Below, in pieces: positions 46,673-55,650 of a stretch of 64,000 nt of DNA. The stretch spans positions 620,001 to 684,000 of the forward strand of contig NZ_JAIVKN010000001.1 in NCBI RefSeq assembly GCF_020524025.1, written 5' to 3'. A program made the position numbers and the translations under genes. This DNA is from Halobacillus litoralis (lineage in GTDB: Bacteria > Bacillota > Bacilli > Bacillales > Halobacillaceae). The stretch's first letter is position 1; every line of letters begins with the position of its first letter. The notes beneath the pieces were generated by a model, which was not told where the DNA came from, ran no database searches, and saw only the letters and a list, made by a program, of their open reading frames with translations.

Positions 46673-47284
46673 ATGCCTAATCAAACGTTTTATAATTTAA
46701 CGGAAGATAAACAGGATTCCCTATTGAAAGCGTGCAAAATGGAGTTTTCCAGAGCACCCTTACACGAAGCATCCATTTCAAACATCATTAAAACATGCGG
46801 GATTTCAAGAGGGAGTTTTTATCAATACTTCGAGGATAAAGAAGATGCGTATTATTTCATATTAAAAGAACATTCAAAGCAGAGACAGGAATCATTCATT
46901 TCTATTCTAAAGGAGGAAGACGGGGATCTTTTTTCTGCTATCACGAAGTTTTTTCAAATGACCCTGGATGAACTTGAAGATGAGGAACGTCAATCGTATT
47001 TTAAACATGTATTCCTAAACATGAACCATAAAATCCAGAATACATTCACAAATGGAGATACGGAAGATAAGTTTCTGCACTATTTGAACAGTATTAAGCA
47101 GTATATCAATCAGGAGCAGTTAAGTACAGAAACGGAAGAAGAGCTCTATCATGCCATCCATTTGGTGCGGATAGTTATGCTGAATAATTTAATTCAACAT
47201 TTCGCCAAAGGGTTATCAAAAGAAAAAGCTATGGAGAATTTCAAAATTGAATTACACCTTTTAAAAAAGGGGCTCTCCAAGTAG
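46673..47284 (+). CDS. TetR family transcriptional repressor
   Basis: The roughly 203-residue protein has an N-terminal TetR helix-turn-helix with ASISNIIKTCGISRGSFYQYFEDKEDAYYFIL (key residues G44, S45, F46, Y47, Y49 or nearby) and a helical ligand-binding domain. It lies upstream of and co-oriented with an efflux pump, 18 bp apart, and two palindromic operators flank its promoter. It probably represses the operon until an inducing drug binds. The ATG at 46673 follows GGGGAGGGG. Confidence 0.9.
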   Translation: MPNQTFYNLTEDKQDSLLKACKMEFSRAPLHEASISNIIKTCGISRGSFYQYFEDKEDAYYFILKEHSKQRQESFISILKEEDGDLFSAITKFFQMTLDELEDEERQSYFKHVFLNMNHKIQNTFTNGDTEDKFLHYLNSIKQYINQEQLSTETEEELYHAIHLVRIVMLNNLIQHFAKGLSKEKAMENFKIELHLLKKGLSK

Positions 47285-47302
47285 GTAAAGGGAGGAATAA
47301 TA

Positions 47303-48790
47303 ATGGCTGAAGTAAATAAACAGCATGAAAAAACAAGTGAAGAACAGCCAATCAATCGAATTGCGATTGTATCCGTCTTATTGGTGAGTGCTTTTGTTGC
47401 TGTGTTAAATCAAACATTGCTCAACACAGCGCTGCCGAATATTATGGAAACCTTGCAAGTGTCAGCAAGTACATCCCAATGGTTAATGACAGGATTTATG
47501 CTGGTGAACGGAGTCATGATCCCGATTACCGCTTTTTTAATTGGGAAATTTACAACAAGGCGTTTGTTTTTTACTGCCATGACCTTGTTTACTATAGGTA
47601 CTGTTGTGGCGGCCGCCGCCCCCAATTTTCCGGTCCTGTTATCAGGACGATTGATTCAAGCGGGGGGAGCAGGCATTATGATGCCGCTCATGCAGACGGT
47701 TATGCTTATGATCTTCCCAATTGAAAAACGAGGAACAGTCATGGGAATGGCTGGTCTGGTTATTGCCTTTGGTCCAGCGATTGGACCGACGTTGTCCGGT
47801 TATCTTGTGGAAGAATATTCATGGCGTGTACCTTTCATGATTATTATACCGATTGCAATCGGAGCTATGATCTTTGGCGCTTTCGCGCTTAAAAACGTGA
47901 CGAAGCAGACCAATCCTGTCATTGATATCTTATCTATCATATTGTCTACCTTTGGTTTTGGCGGACTTCTTTATGGTTTGAGCAGTGCAGGGAACGACGG
48001 ATGGGACAGCGCCAATGTCTATATCGCTATTATTGTAGGAGCTGTATCTCTTACAGCGTTTATTTTAAGGCAGTTCCGCTTAGAAAAACCGATCCTGGAA
48101 TTCCGTGTCTTCGGTAATAAAATCTATGCGTTGGCCGCTGTTATCAGCATGATCGTAATGATGTCTATGCTTGGAGCTGAACTTCTCATTCCTATTTACA
48201 TGCAGACGATGAGAGGGTTCACAGCATTTGAATCCGGTCTGCTCCTTCTCCCAGGTGCTATTGTTATGGGTGTCATGTCACCGATCACAGGTAAGATCTT
48301 CGACAAGGTTGGAGCACGCTGGTTAGCGATCATTGGTCTGACGATTATTGCGGTGACAACTTTTGAGTTCACGAACCTGACAGCCACAACCAATTACAGT
48401 TTTATCATGGTCATTTACGCCATTCGTATGATGGGGGTAGCTATGGTGATGATGCCCGTGTCTACCGCCGGTTTGAACCAATTATCAACGGAATGGATTC
48501 CTCATGGTACAGCTATGAATAACACCCTGCGTACAATTGCAGGTTCCATTGGTACGGCTCTATTGGTTACAGTTATGACAAATGCTTCAAAAGATTATGT
48601 ACCAACAGCTGGTGCTTCCAAAGAACAAATGATGTCTAACGCTATGATACACGGGATTAATGTCGCGTTTATGGTCGCTACGATCATAGCCATTACTGGG
48701 ATTGTTTTATCATTCTTCATTAAAGGTAAGCCTAAGAAGAAACAGGATGAAACGGCACCTGAAACGGAAGGAAGCTTACAAACCAATTAA
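47303..48790 (+). CDS. MFS multidrug efflux transporter, LmrB-like (DHA2)
   Basis: The 495-residue transporter has 14 predicted helices. Motif A-like GKFTTRRLFF, RLIQAGGAGIMMPLMQ, and motif C-like AFGPAIGPTLSGYLVE are visible. It resembles B. subtilis LmrB and related lincomycin/puromycin efflux pumps, which are likewise regulated by an adjacent TetR-type repressor. The substrate is inferred only broadly. It forms an operon with the upstream tetR gene. Confidence 0.88.
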   Translation: MAEVNKQHEKTSEEQPINRIAIVSVLLVSAFVAVLNQTLLNTALPNIMETLQVSASTSQWLMTGFMLVNGVMIPITAFLIGKFTTRRLFFTAMTLFTIGTVVAAAAPNFPVLLSGRLIQAGGAGIMMPLMQTVMLMIFPIEKRGTVMGMAGLVIAFGPAIGPTLSGYLVEEYSWRVPFMIIIPIAIGAMIFGAFALKNVTKQTNPVIDILSIILSTFGFGGLLYGLSSAGNDGWDSANVYIAIIVGAVSLTAFILRQFRLEKPILEFRVFGNKIYALAAVISMIVMMSMLGAELLIPIYMQTMRGFTAFESGLLLLPGAIVMGVMSPITGKIFDKVGARWLAIIGLTIIAVTTFEFTNLTATTNYSFIMVIYAIRMMGVAMVMMPVSTAGLNQLSTEWIPHGTAMNNTLRTIAGSIGTALLVTVMTNASKDYVPTAGASKEQMMSNAMIHGINVAFMVATIIAITGIVLSFFIKGKPKKKQDETAPETEGSLQTN

Positions 48791-48814
48791 GAACGACAGG
48801 ATTATATAAAGGGT

Positions 48815-48865
48815 ATAGATAAAAAAGGGGCGTCATCCATGTAGGATGATGCCCTTTTTATCTAT
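48815..48865. terminator. bidirectional terminator after the efflux operon
   Basis: An extended stem (AAAAAGGGGCGTCATCC with GGATGATGCCCTTTTT) has T-rich flanks on both strands and separates the efflux gene from the convergent lipoprotein gene. Confidence 0.85.
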
Positions 48866-48886
48866 GATCGTTCTGAAAGTCTTTCC

Positions 48887-49255
48887 TTAGTTGATAATGG
48901 TGTCTTCAAGAGTCGTTAAAATTTTATCGCGGGGGGTGTTTCCTGCAATTTTTGTTACTGTTTTTCCTTTTTGTTTAACAACAAGGAGCGGCAGTTCTTC
49001 TTTAGGGACATTAATTTTATCCGCGTGTGTCTCCGTTTGTTTAAACTCGAGTCTTTCATGAACCTGCTGTTTCAATTTCCAATCAAGTAAAGCACTGAGA
49101 TAATTTTGAGCTTCATTCTCTTTTTCCGGTTCTGTATATAAGTATAATTCGTAGTCATCAGGAGCTGCCGTTAGCACTTGTACATTTTCTGACTGCTGTA
49201 TACATCCTGCCAATAAAAGGATAGGTAACAAAAATACGAGCATTCTCTTTAACAT
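48887..49255 (-). CDS. hypothetical small lipoprotein
   Basis: A 122-residue protein with a lipoprotein signal (MLKRMLVFLLPILLLAGC, lipobox LAGC). The mature part has mixed alpha/beta character with ELPLLVVKQKGKTVTKIAGN, resembling the end of a thioredoxin-like domain, but no redox cysteines. I do not recognise it. The ATG at 49255 has GGGAG eight bases upstream. Confidence 0.6.
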   Translation of the reverse strand: MLKRMLVFLLPILLLAGCIQQSENVQVLTAAPDDYELYLYTEPEKENEAQNYLSALLDWKLKQQVHERLEFKQTETHADKINVPKEELPLLVVKQKGKTVTKIAGNTPRDKILTTLEDTIIN

Positions 49256-49598
49256 GCAAGCCACTCCCTTTTATTTATTCCAAATTCAGTATAACAGGGA
49301 ATGTTCAGTGATCCCTGGTTGTTATTGATTTGTCATAGAAATGAAAGCTGTATGTCGAATTATGATAATATCTCTTAAAAATGAATCATTTATGTAAAAT
49401 GGAGAGTTTGGATAAATAAAGGGGTCTATCTAAAACACATTACCTTAATCTTTCGGGCCTTATAGGGGGGAGTGGATTGGAAAGCAAATGACTAAAGGGC
49501 TGTATTATACCTGGTGTTGATATTATAATTAAATATTTATTGAGAGTATAACAGGTATCTTGCAGTCTTCGTTTTTAGATATTTAATTATATAGAAGA
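49256..49598. other. gene-free stretch
   Basis: AT-rich sequence without a gene or clear repeat. It includes the probable promoter of the minus-strand lipoprotein and nothing else recognised. Confidence 0.4.
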
Positions 49599-49599
49599 T

Positions 49600-49720
49600 C
49601 CTTCGGGGGGCGGGTCGCTTTCCGCGGGCGTGTGCTGAGCTTCCTCAGACTTCGTCTTCCGGGGTCTCAGCTATCCCGCTCATCCCGCAGGAGTCTCCCC
49701 GCCTCCCTTCGGATCTCATC
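49600..49720 (+). repeat. GC-rich Bacillaceae repeat
   Basis: The sequence GGGGGGCGGGTCGCTTTCCG, then a TTCCTCAGACTTCGTCTTCC segment, GGGGTCTCAGC, and CGCAGGAGTC. From memory this order of blocks is common in intergenic DNA of many Bacillaceae, and a related inverted copy lies at 46240-46530. It stands out sharply against AT-rich flanks. No gene lies between it and 50026. Confidence 0.65.
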
Positions 49721-50025
49721 AATATGTTGGTCAAAATATAGTAGTTTATGCTGCTTTCTGATAACAGAAGAGGCTGGGCACTGTACTGTAATTATATTGT
49801 TTACTTTTACAAAACCACCCACACTGAATGGAATATCCAATCTCTGAATTTTTAATGGGGGAGGGAAACTGCGATACTCATGCGGGAATGGACAGACTGG
49901 CAGGACCCCACAAAGTAAGCCTCCTAACCTTTTACAAACATGACGAATTTGGATCTTGCAGGTAAGAGGTCTTGGATGAAATCAACATGAAGGTTCAACA
50001 TAATCTATAAAATGTTTAAAAGAGT

Positions 50026-50061
50026 AAAAAAACCGGACCTCATAGATAGGTCCGGTTTTTG
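50026..50061 (-). terminator. terminator of the BCCT transporter gene
   Basis: AAAAACCGGACCT pairs with AGGTCCGGTTTTT. The A run on the + strand gives a T run at the end of the minus-strand transcript. Confidence 0.85.
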
Positions 50062-50069
50062 TAGGTTTG

Positions 50070-51602
50070 TTATTTTTTCTTCTTGAGATTGACTTTCTTT
50101 GCTTCATCCTGGAATGTCTTAAATAAGGAGAAGCAGATCAGAATCATAATGAATGTGAACGGGAAGGCTGCGATGATGGCAGCTGTCTGCAATGCACCAA
50201 GACCACCCTGCCACAATAGTACGGCTGCGGCACCCGACTGGATAATACCCCAGGTGAATTTCACCTGGTTCTTCGGATTAAGACTGCCATTGGTTGTCTG
50301 CATACCTAATACAAAGGTTGCAGAGTCAGCAGAAGTTATGAAGAATGTACTGATTAGTAACAGCCCGATTACACTCATAACGGCTCCTAAAGGTACATTT
50401 TCCAGCATTGAGAAGAGGGCTACCTCTGCACCCAGTTCATTGACATCTGAGTAAATATCTATTCCATCGAAATATTCAAGAGAAATCGCTGTACCACCGA
50501 AAACGGAGAACCAAAGCGCACCGAAGATTGTTGGTACAAGCAGAACGCCAAGAATGAATTCGCGGATTGTACGGCCTCTGGAAACACGGGCAATAAAGGT
50601 ACCAACGAATGGTGCCCATGAAATCCACCATGCCCAGTAGAAGATTGTCCATCCTTGAACCCAGGAACTGTCTTCGGCGAACGGTGTCAGACGGAAGCTC
50701 ATGTACGGCAGGTCACGAACATAGGAACCGAATGTCGTTGTGAAGTAATCCATAATAAAGTTCGTAGGCCCTGCAAAAAGAAGAAATACCATTAACGCAA
50801 TCGCTAAAACGATATTTGTATTACTCAAGTATTTAATTCCTTTATTTAAGCCTGTCATAGCAGAGAGCATAAAGAGAACGGTAACGGCAGCAATAACAAT
50901 TAACTGCAGTGTGAACGTGTCCTCAAGACCACTGATGCTGTAGGCAAGTCCGCTGGAGATCTGCAAAGCACCAAAACCTAGAGATGTGGCTACACCAAAG
51001 ATTGTTGCAAATACAGCGATAGAGTCAACAATTGTACCAATAGGTCCTTTCACTCGCTTTTCTCCCAGGATAGGTGTAAGAGCAGCACTAAGGACACCAG
51101 GTGCGTCTTTTCTGAATTTAAAGTACGCAAGTGCAAGCGCTAATACAGCATAGATGGCCCATGGGTGAAGTCCCCAGTGGAAGAAAGAGTATTTCATTGC
51201 TGATTGAGCAGCTTCTTGACTCATCGCTTCCTGTCCCGGAAGCGGCGGGTTATGGAAGTGGGAGAGTGGCTCTGCCGCACCCCAGAATACAAGCCCGATT
51301 CCCATACCTGCACTAAACAGCATGGCAAACCAAGTGATGTATGGATATTCCGGCTCATCGTCCGGCTTTCCTAATTTTAAGTTTCCGTATTTAGAAAATA
51401 CCAAAAAGATAGCAAAGATTAAGAATCCTGTGGCTGACAATAAGTAGAACCAGCCGAATTTTTCAGTTAAGAATCCCTGAATCGTTGATGTTACGTTCTC
51501 TAAGTTCCATGTAGGTAACGTCGTATCAGGTATAATTCCCCATCCAATGAATAAGAAAGCAACTACGACGGAAATGTAAAATACTTTGGTAACTTGATTC
51601 AT
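50070..51602 (-). CDS. BCCT family betaine/carnitine/choline transporter, OpuD-like
   Basis: This 510-residue, 12-helix, sodium- or proton-coupled transporter belongs to the BCCT family. Typical phrases are YITWFAMLFSAGMGIGLVFWGAAEPLSHF and the tryptophan-rich helix 8 segment FYWAWWISWAPFVGTFIARVSRGRTIREF. Relatives such as OpuD and BetH of Halobacillus import glycine betaine as an osmoprotectant; this fits a salt-tolerant host. The ATG at 51602 has AGGAGGG upstream; an ATG at 51611 is too close. Confidence 0.92.
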   Translation of the reverse strand: MNQVTKVFYISVVVAFLFIGWGIIPDTTLPTWNLENVTSTIQGFLTEKFGWFYLLSATGFLIFAIFLVFSKYGNLKLGKPDDEPEYPYITWFAMLFSAGMGIGLVFWGAAEPLSHFHNPPLPGQEAMSQEAAQSAMKYSFFHWGLHPWAIYAVLALALAYFKFRKDAPGVLSAALTPILGEKRVKGPIGTIVDSIAVFATIFGVATSLGFGALQISSGLAYSISGLEDTFTLQLIVIAAVTVLFMLSAMTGLNKGIKYLSNTNIVLAIALMVFLLFAGPTNFIMDYFTTTFGSYVRDLPYMSFRLTPFAEDSSWVQGWTIFYWAWWISWAPFVGTFIARVSRGRTIREFILGVLLVPTIFGALWFSVFGGTAISLEYFDGIDIYSDVNELGAEVALFSMLENVPLGAVMSVIGLLLISTFFITSADSATFVLGMQTTNGSLNPKNQVKFTWGIIQSGAAAVLLWQGGLGALQTAAIIAAFPFTFIMILICFSLFKTFQDEAKKVNLKKKK

Positions 51603-51644
51603 GACGAACATCCCTCCTAATTTGTTTTTTCAACTTTCCTCAGT

Positions 51645-52718
51645 TCATTCTGTGTGCATATAGCACTTTTCTATCAGATGCATCTGTTTTTCTGACAAAT
51701 TTTGCAATTCCTCCAAAACGTCGTGAAAACAAAGCATTTCATAGATCAAAATGGTTTGAGGGGGTAGGTGGTGTCGATACCCTGTTTGCTTGATGACATG
51801 CTCTTCTTTCCATTTCCAGAAGGTATCATCCAATTGGTTGACCATTTGAAACTGCTCTTCACTGATGGAGTGGGCGGGGTCCAGAAGAACTTTTACATAC
51901 TCCTCAGTTAAACTCAACAACAAATCTTTTTCACTTTCCGTAAAGTCAGAATCTATTGTCTGAACATACTGGAGGTTCCCTAAGTGATAAGCGATTTGTT
52001 GAAAAGCAGCCAATTTTCGTTGAGACAACTGGAATGAAACCATTTCTTCCTCCGAATGACGGTGGTATTTCCATTCTTCCCGCTGGTACTGGGAGAGAAG
52101 ATTGGTTCTTTCCAAATGAGCAGTCAATTGACGGTAGGACCGCTGTATCCCTCGCGTTTTCTCTTTAGATTCTGCTGTAACTTCAGAAATTATTCTTCTC
52201 AACAGCAGGCCAGCATGATTATACAAATCATTAATGTTCTTGTAAATCATCGGAGAATAGTTAGGCGGTAAAAGGAAAAAATTCACAAAAGTTGAAACTA
52301 TAATACCAATAGAAGTAGTACCCAACCTTGTTATAAATGAAACAATATAATTGTCCTGAAACTCAGGAATCATAGCTGTGGCCGTGATGGTAGCTACTAA
52401 AATTCCATCATCCAAATTCAACTTATGGCATACAGCGATCGTAACCATTGCCACAAGTGCAAACGTCAAAGCCCCTTTTCCGAGCATTCCGTAAAAGGTG
52501 GTCGCAAGCAGTGCTCCAATTGCGGATGCAGGAAAACGAATGGCCGCTTTCTTTATGGAATCAGCGGCAGTGTGTTCGATTGTAACAATGGCAGTAATAA
52601 CAGCAAAAACGATGGGTAAATTAAAAAAACCGCAAATCAATGCAGTCAAAAAGACAGAAAAACCCGTTTTTAATGTTCGGCTTCCTAAGATTTTGAATTT
52701 TTTCATTGTTTGAAGCAT
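51645..52718 (-). CDS. aromatic acid exporter family (ArAE/FUSC-like) protein
   Basis: The roughly 357-residue protein has six closely packed N-terminal helices (about 5-150) with GFSVFLTALICGFF and FPASAIGALLATTFYGMLG, followed by a cytoplasmic helical domain. This is the layout of the ArAE_1 family (PF06081; B. subtilis YqjA/YgaE-like). Family members are proposed aromatic-acid exporters, with little direct evidence. The start MLQTMKKFK at 52718 follows a GGGTGAT site. The gene is upstream of and co-oriented with the BCCT gene but 42 bp away. Confidence 0.78.
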   Translation of the reverse strand: MLQTMKKFKILGSRTLKTGFSVFLTALICGFFNLPIVFAVITAIVTIEHTAADSIKKAAIRFPASAIGALLATTFYGMLGKGALTFALVAMVTIAVCHKLNLDDGILVATITATAMIPEFQDNYIVSFITRLGTTSIGIIVSTFVNFFLLPPNYSPMIYKNINDLYNHAGLLLRRIISEVTAESKEKTRGIQRSYRQLTAHLERTNLLSQYQREEWKYHRHSEEEMVSFQLSQRKLAAFQQIAYHLGNLQYVQTIDSDFTESEKDLLLSLTEEYVKVLLDPAHSISEEQFQMVNQLDDTFWKWKEEHVIKQTGYRHHLPPQTILIYEMLCFHDVLEELQNLSEKQMHLIEKCYMHTE

Positions 52719-52856
52719 GTATATCACCCATATGTAAGAAGTCATCGGACCACGATATATCATTATATAATAAATTCCCCGAAAACGATAGAAAAAATGT
52801 AGATTCTTCTTATATAATAGAGAAAGTGGAAATACATAGCAAATGGAGGGTCACAC

Positions 52857-53714
52857 ATGAAAAGATGGACAACTCTCTTAATCCTTATGGTTTTGCTTCT
52901 TGCTGCCTGTTCGAATGATAGTGATGAGGCACAGGGAGAAACCGAGGAGACAGGGACGGAGAATACGACGGAAACCGAGGAAACAGTAGAGGAAAAGGAA
53001 GCGGAAGAAGCTGCTGCTGAACCAGAAGAGGAAGCTGCTGAAAAAGAAGAAGTAAATAAAGAAGTGGCAAAAGCAAAAGAACCGGAGTATGAGTGGAGGG
53101 ACAATGGTTACTTTAAACCAATCGATGATGCCAACCCTCAAGTCGTTTTACTCACTTTTGATGACGCACCGGACAAATACGCTTTAGAAATAGCGGAAAC
53201 ATTGAAAAAAAATAATGCACCTGCCATCTTCTTCGTCAACGGTCATTTTCTTGATTCAGAAGAAGGGAAAGAACAGTTGAAGAAGATTCACGAGATGGGC
53301 TTTGCTATCGGCAACCATACGGAAACTCATCCGATTGAGACACTTAAGGGTTTATCTAAAGAGGAACAGAGAGAGGAAATTTTGAGTACCAGTGATAAAA
53401 TTGAATCAATTATTGGGGAACGACCTGTCTTTTTCCGTGCACCAAACGGAGCCAATACTGAATACTCCACTCAATTAGCTAAAGAAGAGGGCATGCTTGT
53501 CATGAACTGGACCTATGGGTATGACTATTTTGAAGAGTATATGAACGCAGAGGCTCTTACGGATATCATGGTGAACACAGAGCTCCTTAACTATGGAGCA
53601 AACCTCCTTATGCACGACAGGGAGTGGACGAACAAGGCCCTGGGAGACATTATGAAGGGTCTTCGCGACAAAGGGTATGAGTTCTTAGATCCAGCGTTAA
53701 TCAAAACCCCATAA
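52857..53714 (+). CDS. polysaccharide deacetylase (NodB) lipoprotein
   Basis: The 285-residue protein has a lipoprotein signal (LLILMVLLLAACS, lipobox LAAC), a very acidic low-complexity linker of about 50 residues, and a NodB domain with motif 1 TFDDAPDK (about 100-107), metal-binding HTETHP (HxxxH, about 149-154), and RAPNGANTEY. The canonical first motif TFDDG is TFDDA here. It probably removes acetyl groups from peptidoglycan or another wall polymer outside the membrane. The acidic linker fits a halotolerant surface protein. Confidence 0.85.
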   Translation: MKRWTTLLILMVLLLAACSNDSDEAQGETEETGTENTTETEETVEEKEAEEAAAEPEEEAAEKEEVNKEVAKAKEPEYEWRDNGYFKPIDDANPQVVLLTFDDAPDKYALEIAETLKKNNAPAIFFVNGHFLDSEEGKEQLKKIHEMGFAIGNHTETHPIETLKGLSKEEQREEILSTSDKIESIIGERPVFFRAPNGANTEYSTQLAKEEGMLVMNWTYGYDYFEEYMNAEALTDIMVNTELLNYGANLLMHDREWTNKALGDIMKGLRDKGYEFLDPALIKTP

Positions 53715-53722
53715 ATGACTTT

Positions 53723-53749
53723 GACCATCCAACTGGATGGTCTTTTTTT
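53723..53749 (+). terminator. terminator of the deacetylase gene
   Basis: GACCATCC pairs with GGATGGTC around AACT, followed by TTTTTTT. Confidence 0.88.
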
Positions 53750-53800
53750 GTTCTGATTTGAAAAGAAAGGTCATAGAATTTTAGGGTGGGAAATTATTAG

Positions 53801-53864
53801 TATGACACAATTATTAAAAAGTTATACTTTTGGGCTTGATTTTTGGATTGTGTCATATTAAAAT
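53801..53864 (+). promoter_or_regulatory. SR1 promoter with two CcpN-like sites
   Basis: TATGACACAAT at 53801-53811 and its exact inverse ATTGTGTCATA at 53847-53857 match 9 of 11 positions of the CcpN consensus as I recall it. The second lies between TTGATT (53836-53841) and TAAAAT (53859-53864), a 17-bp-spaced sigma-A promoter. CcpN repression of sr1 during growth on sugars is established in B. subtilis. Confidence 0.75.
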
Positions 53865-53873
53865 AAAACTACA

Positions 53874-53890
53874 TTGAAAACGATTACAAA
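53874..53890 (+). promoter_or_regulatory. CcpA catabolite-responsive element (cre)
   Basis: TTGAAAACGATTACAAA fits the cre consensus WTGNNARCGNWWWCAWW at every position. It covers the predicted start of the SR1 transcript. CcpA acts on sr1 in B. subtilis, though from a more distant site as I recall. Confidence 0.82.
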
Positions 53891-53909
53891 AACTAAGGAG
53901 TGGATGTGA

Positions 53910-54023
53910 ATGGGTACAATCGTATGCCAAGACTGTCAGAAGGTAATCGAGCACTATGAAAATGAAAAAGTTTCGACTCTTTACAGCACATGTCCGACTT
54001 GCAATAAGACTGAGGAAAAGTAA
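53910..54023 (+). CDS. sr1P: GapA-binding peptide SR1P
   Basis: The 37-residue peptide (MGTIVCQDCQKVIEHYENEK and on, ending CPTCNKTEEK) is very close to B. subtilis SR1P, including the CxxC pair near the start and the C-terminal cysteine pair. SR1P binds the glycolytic enzyme GapA and stimulates RNase J1 activity in B. subtilis. AAGGAG lies nine bases before the ATG. Confidence 0.9.
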   Translation: MGTIVCQDCQKVIEHYENEKVSTLYSTCPTCNKTEEK

Positions 54024-54065
54024 TACCCTGTATCTGCTTAACCAGGGGTTTTGCTGAGGAATACA

Positions 54066-54107
54066 AAAAAGGAACCAGCCGCAAAAGATGTGGCTGGTTC
54101 CTTTTTT
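54066..54107. terminator. bidirectional terminator between sr1 and speA
   Basis: AAAAAGGAACCAGCC pairs with GGCTGGTTCCTTTTT with A/T runs on both sides; the loop contains GCAAAAGATGT. Confidence 0.88.
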
Positions 54108-54162
54108 ATGAGGAATGGGGATGAGATTTTTTTCAGAAGCCCCCACTCATTTAATTTTATGA

Positions 54163-55632
54163 TTATTGAAACGCTCTTTGTTCACGGATCACCTGAATGG
54201 TTTCTAACGTATCATCCTCAGGACCCTGAACAGGCAGACCGGCTTCGATATTCTCATAGATATAGTCGATGTTTTCAGCGGTAATAATCTCCCCGGGAAT
54301 AAAAATCGGTATACCCGGAGGATAGACCATGACGAATTCAGCACTGATACGTCCGACAGCCTCTCTGAGAAGAATTGTTTCTGTTGATGCGTAAAAAGCC
54401 TCCCGGGGGGAAAGTGCAAGGACAGGGATGTCTGGAACTTTAACCGGGGTGTTTTTTACTTCTTCTTTTGAAGAGCACGCGTCTGCTAAATGGTGAAGGG
54501 CATCCACCAGTTTTCCGATATCTTCTTCGCGGTCACCAGGTGTGATGATGCAGAGAATGTTATACAAATCGGACAGCTCGACTTCAATGCTGTAATTTTC
54601 TCTAAGCCAGACCTCCACATCATAACCCGTCATGCCGAGCTTTTTAACTGAAATAATCAACTTGGTAGGGTCGTAATCAACTGTAGCATCCGTTGTCAGG
54701 ATCTCATCGCCCGGACAGTAGAGAGAGGGCACTTCGTTAATGCGCCGGCGTGCTGAATCAGCGAGTCTAAGTGTCTGTTCCAGGATTTCATGACCGTTAA
54801 TCGCTAAATGACGTCTGGCTGTATCAAGAGAAGCCAGAAGCAGATAAGAAGTCGATGTCGTGTGCAGCATCGATAAGACAGCCTGTACGCGTTCATGAGA
54901 AACCAGGCCTTCGCGTAAATTCAACACGGAGCTTTGCGTCAGTGAGCCCCCGAGTTTGTGCACACTCGTTGCTGCAAGGTCGGCTCCAGCCTGCATAGCA
55001 GAAAGTGGAAGACGTTCATGAAAGTGAATATGGACACCGTGAGCCTCATCAACTAATACAGGAATATCGTAGCTGTGGGCAATGTCCACAATCCCTTTTA
55101 AATCGGCTGTTACACCGAAGTATGTGGGGTTGATAACTAAGAGCCCCTTCGCATCGGGATGGGCTTCACACGCTTTTTTTACAGCTTGTGATGTGATGCC
55201 GTGAGAAATACCGAAGCGTTCATCCAATTCCGGATGAATAAAGACCGGTTTAGCTCCTGAAAAGATGATTGCTGTCGTCACTGATTTATGGACATTTCGC
55301 GGGACGATAATTTTGTCACCTGGATGACACACGCTCATAATCATCGTCATAATTGCACCGGATGTTCCTTGTACAGAAAAAAAAGTATAGTCCGCACCAA
55401 AGGCGTCTGCCGCTAGATCCTGAGCTTCCTTAATCATTCCATGAGGGTGATGCAGGTCATCCAGCGGTTCAATATTAATCAAATCAATAGATAAGGCATT
55501 GTCACCCAGGAATGAACGAAACTCTTCGTCCATTCCTTTCCCGCCTTTATGCCCTGGAATGTGAAACTGGACAGGCTTTCGTTCTGTATGTTTTTTTAAC
55601 CCCGTGAAGAGGGGCGTATCGTGTTGGTTCAT
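54163..55632 (-). CDS. speA: arginine decarboxylase (Orn/Lys/Arg decarboxylase family)
   Basis: The 489-residue PLP enzyme of fold type I carries HIPGHKGGKG near the N-terminus, the DEAHGVHIHFHERLP region and the PLP-binding lysine in SVHKLGGSLTQSS. B. subtilis SpeA (490 residues) decarboxylates arginine to agmatine, the first step of polyamine synthesis, and lies downstream of pdhD. The conserved place in the chromosome supports the arginine assignment over lysine. Confidence 0.88.
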   Translation of the reverse strand: MNQHDTPLFTGLKKHTERKPVQFHIPGHKGGKGMDEEFRSFLGDNALSIDLINIEPLDDLHHPHGMIKEAQDLAADAFGADYTFFSVQGTSGAIMTMIMSVCHPGDKIIVPRNVHKSVTTAIIFSGAKPVFIHPELDERFGISHGITSQAVKKACEAHPDAKGLLVINPTYFGVTADLKGIVDIAHSYDIPVLVDEAHGVHIHFHERLPLSAMQAGADLAATSVHKLGGSLTQSSVLNLREGLVSHERVQAVLSMLHTTSTSYLLLASLDTARRHLAINGHEILEQTLRLADSARRRINEVPSLYCPGDEILTTDATVDYDPTKLIISVKKLGMTGYDVEVWLRENYSIEVELSDLYNILCIITPGDREEDIGKLVDALHHLADACSSKEEVKNTPVKVPDIPVLALSPREAFYASTETILLREAVGRISAEFVMVYPPGIPIFIPGEIITAENIDYIYENIEAGLPVQGPEDDTLETIQVIREQRAFQ

Positions 55633-55650
55633 TTATACAAACACCTCTTT

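Larger units (their letters stand above)
53870..54107 (+). ncRNA. sr1: dual-function small RNA SR1
   Basis: The predicted transcript starts near 53870 and ends at the terminator 54066-54107, about 235 nt compared with 205 nt in B. subtilis. It contains the SR1P reading frame. In B. subtilis SR1 base-pairs with ahrC mRNA and also encodes SR1P. The position before speA, in the pdh-speA interval, is conserved. The start is inferred from the promoter and the base-pairing region was not examined. Confidence 0.75.

Noticed and set aside
49632-49847. 71-codon + frame in the GC-rich repeat
   Set aside because: It consists largely of repeat sequence, which by chance lacks stops.
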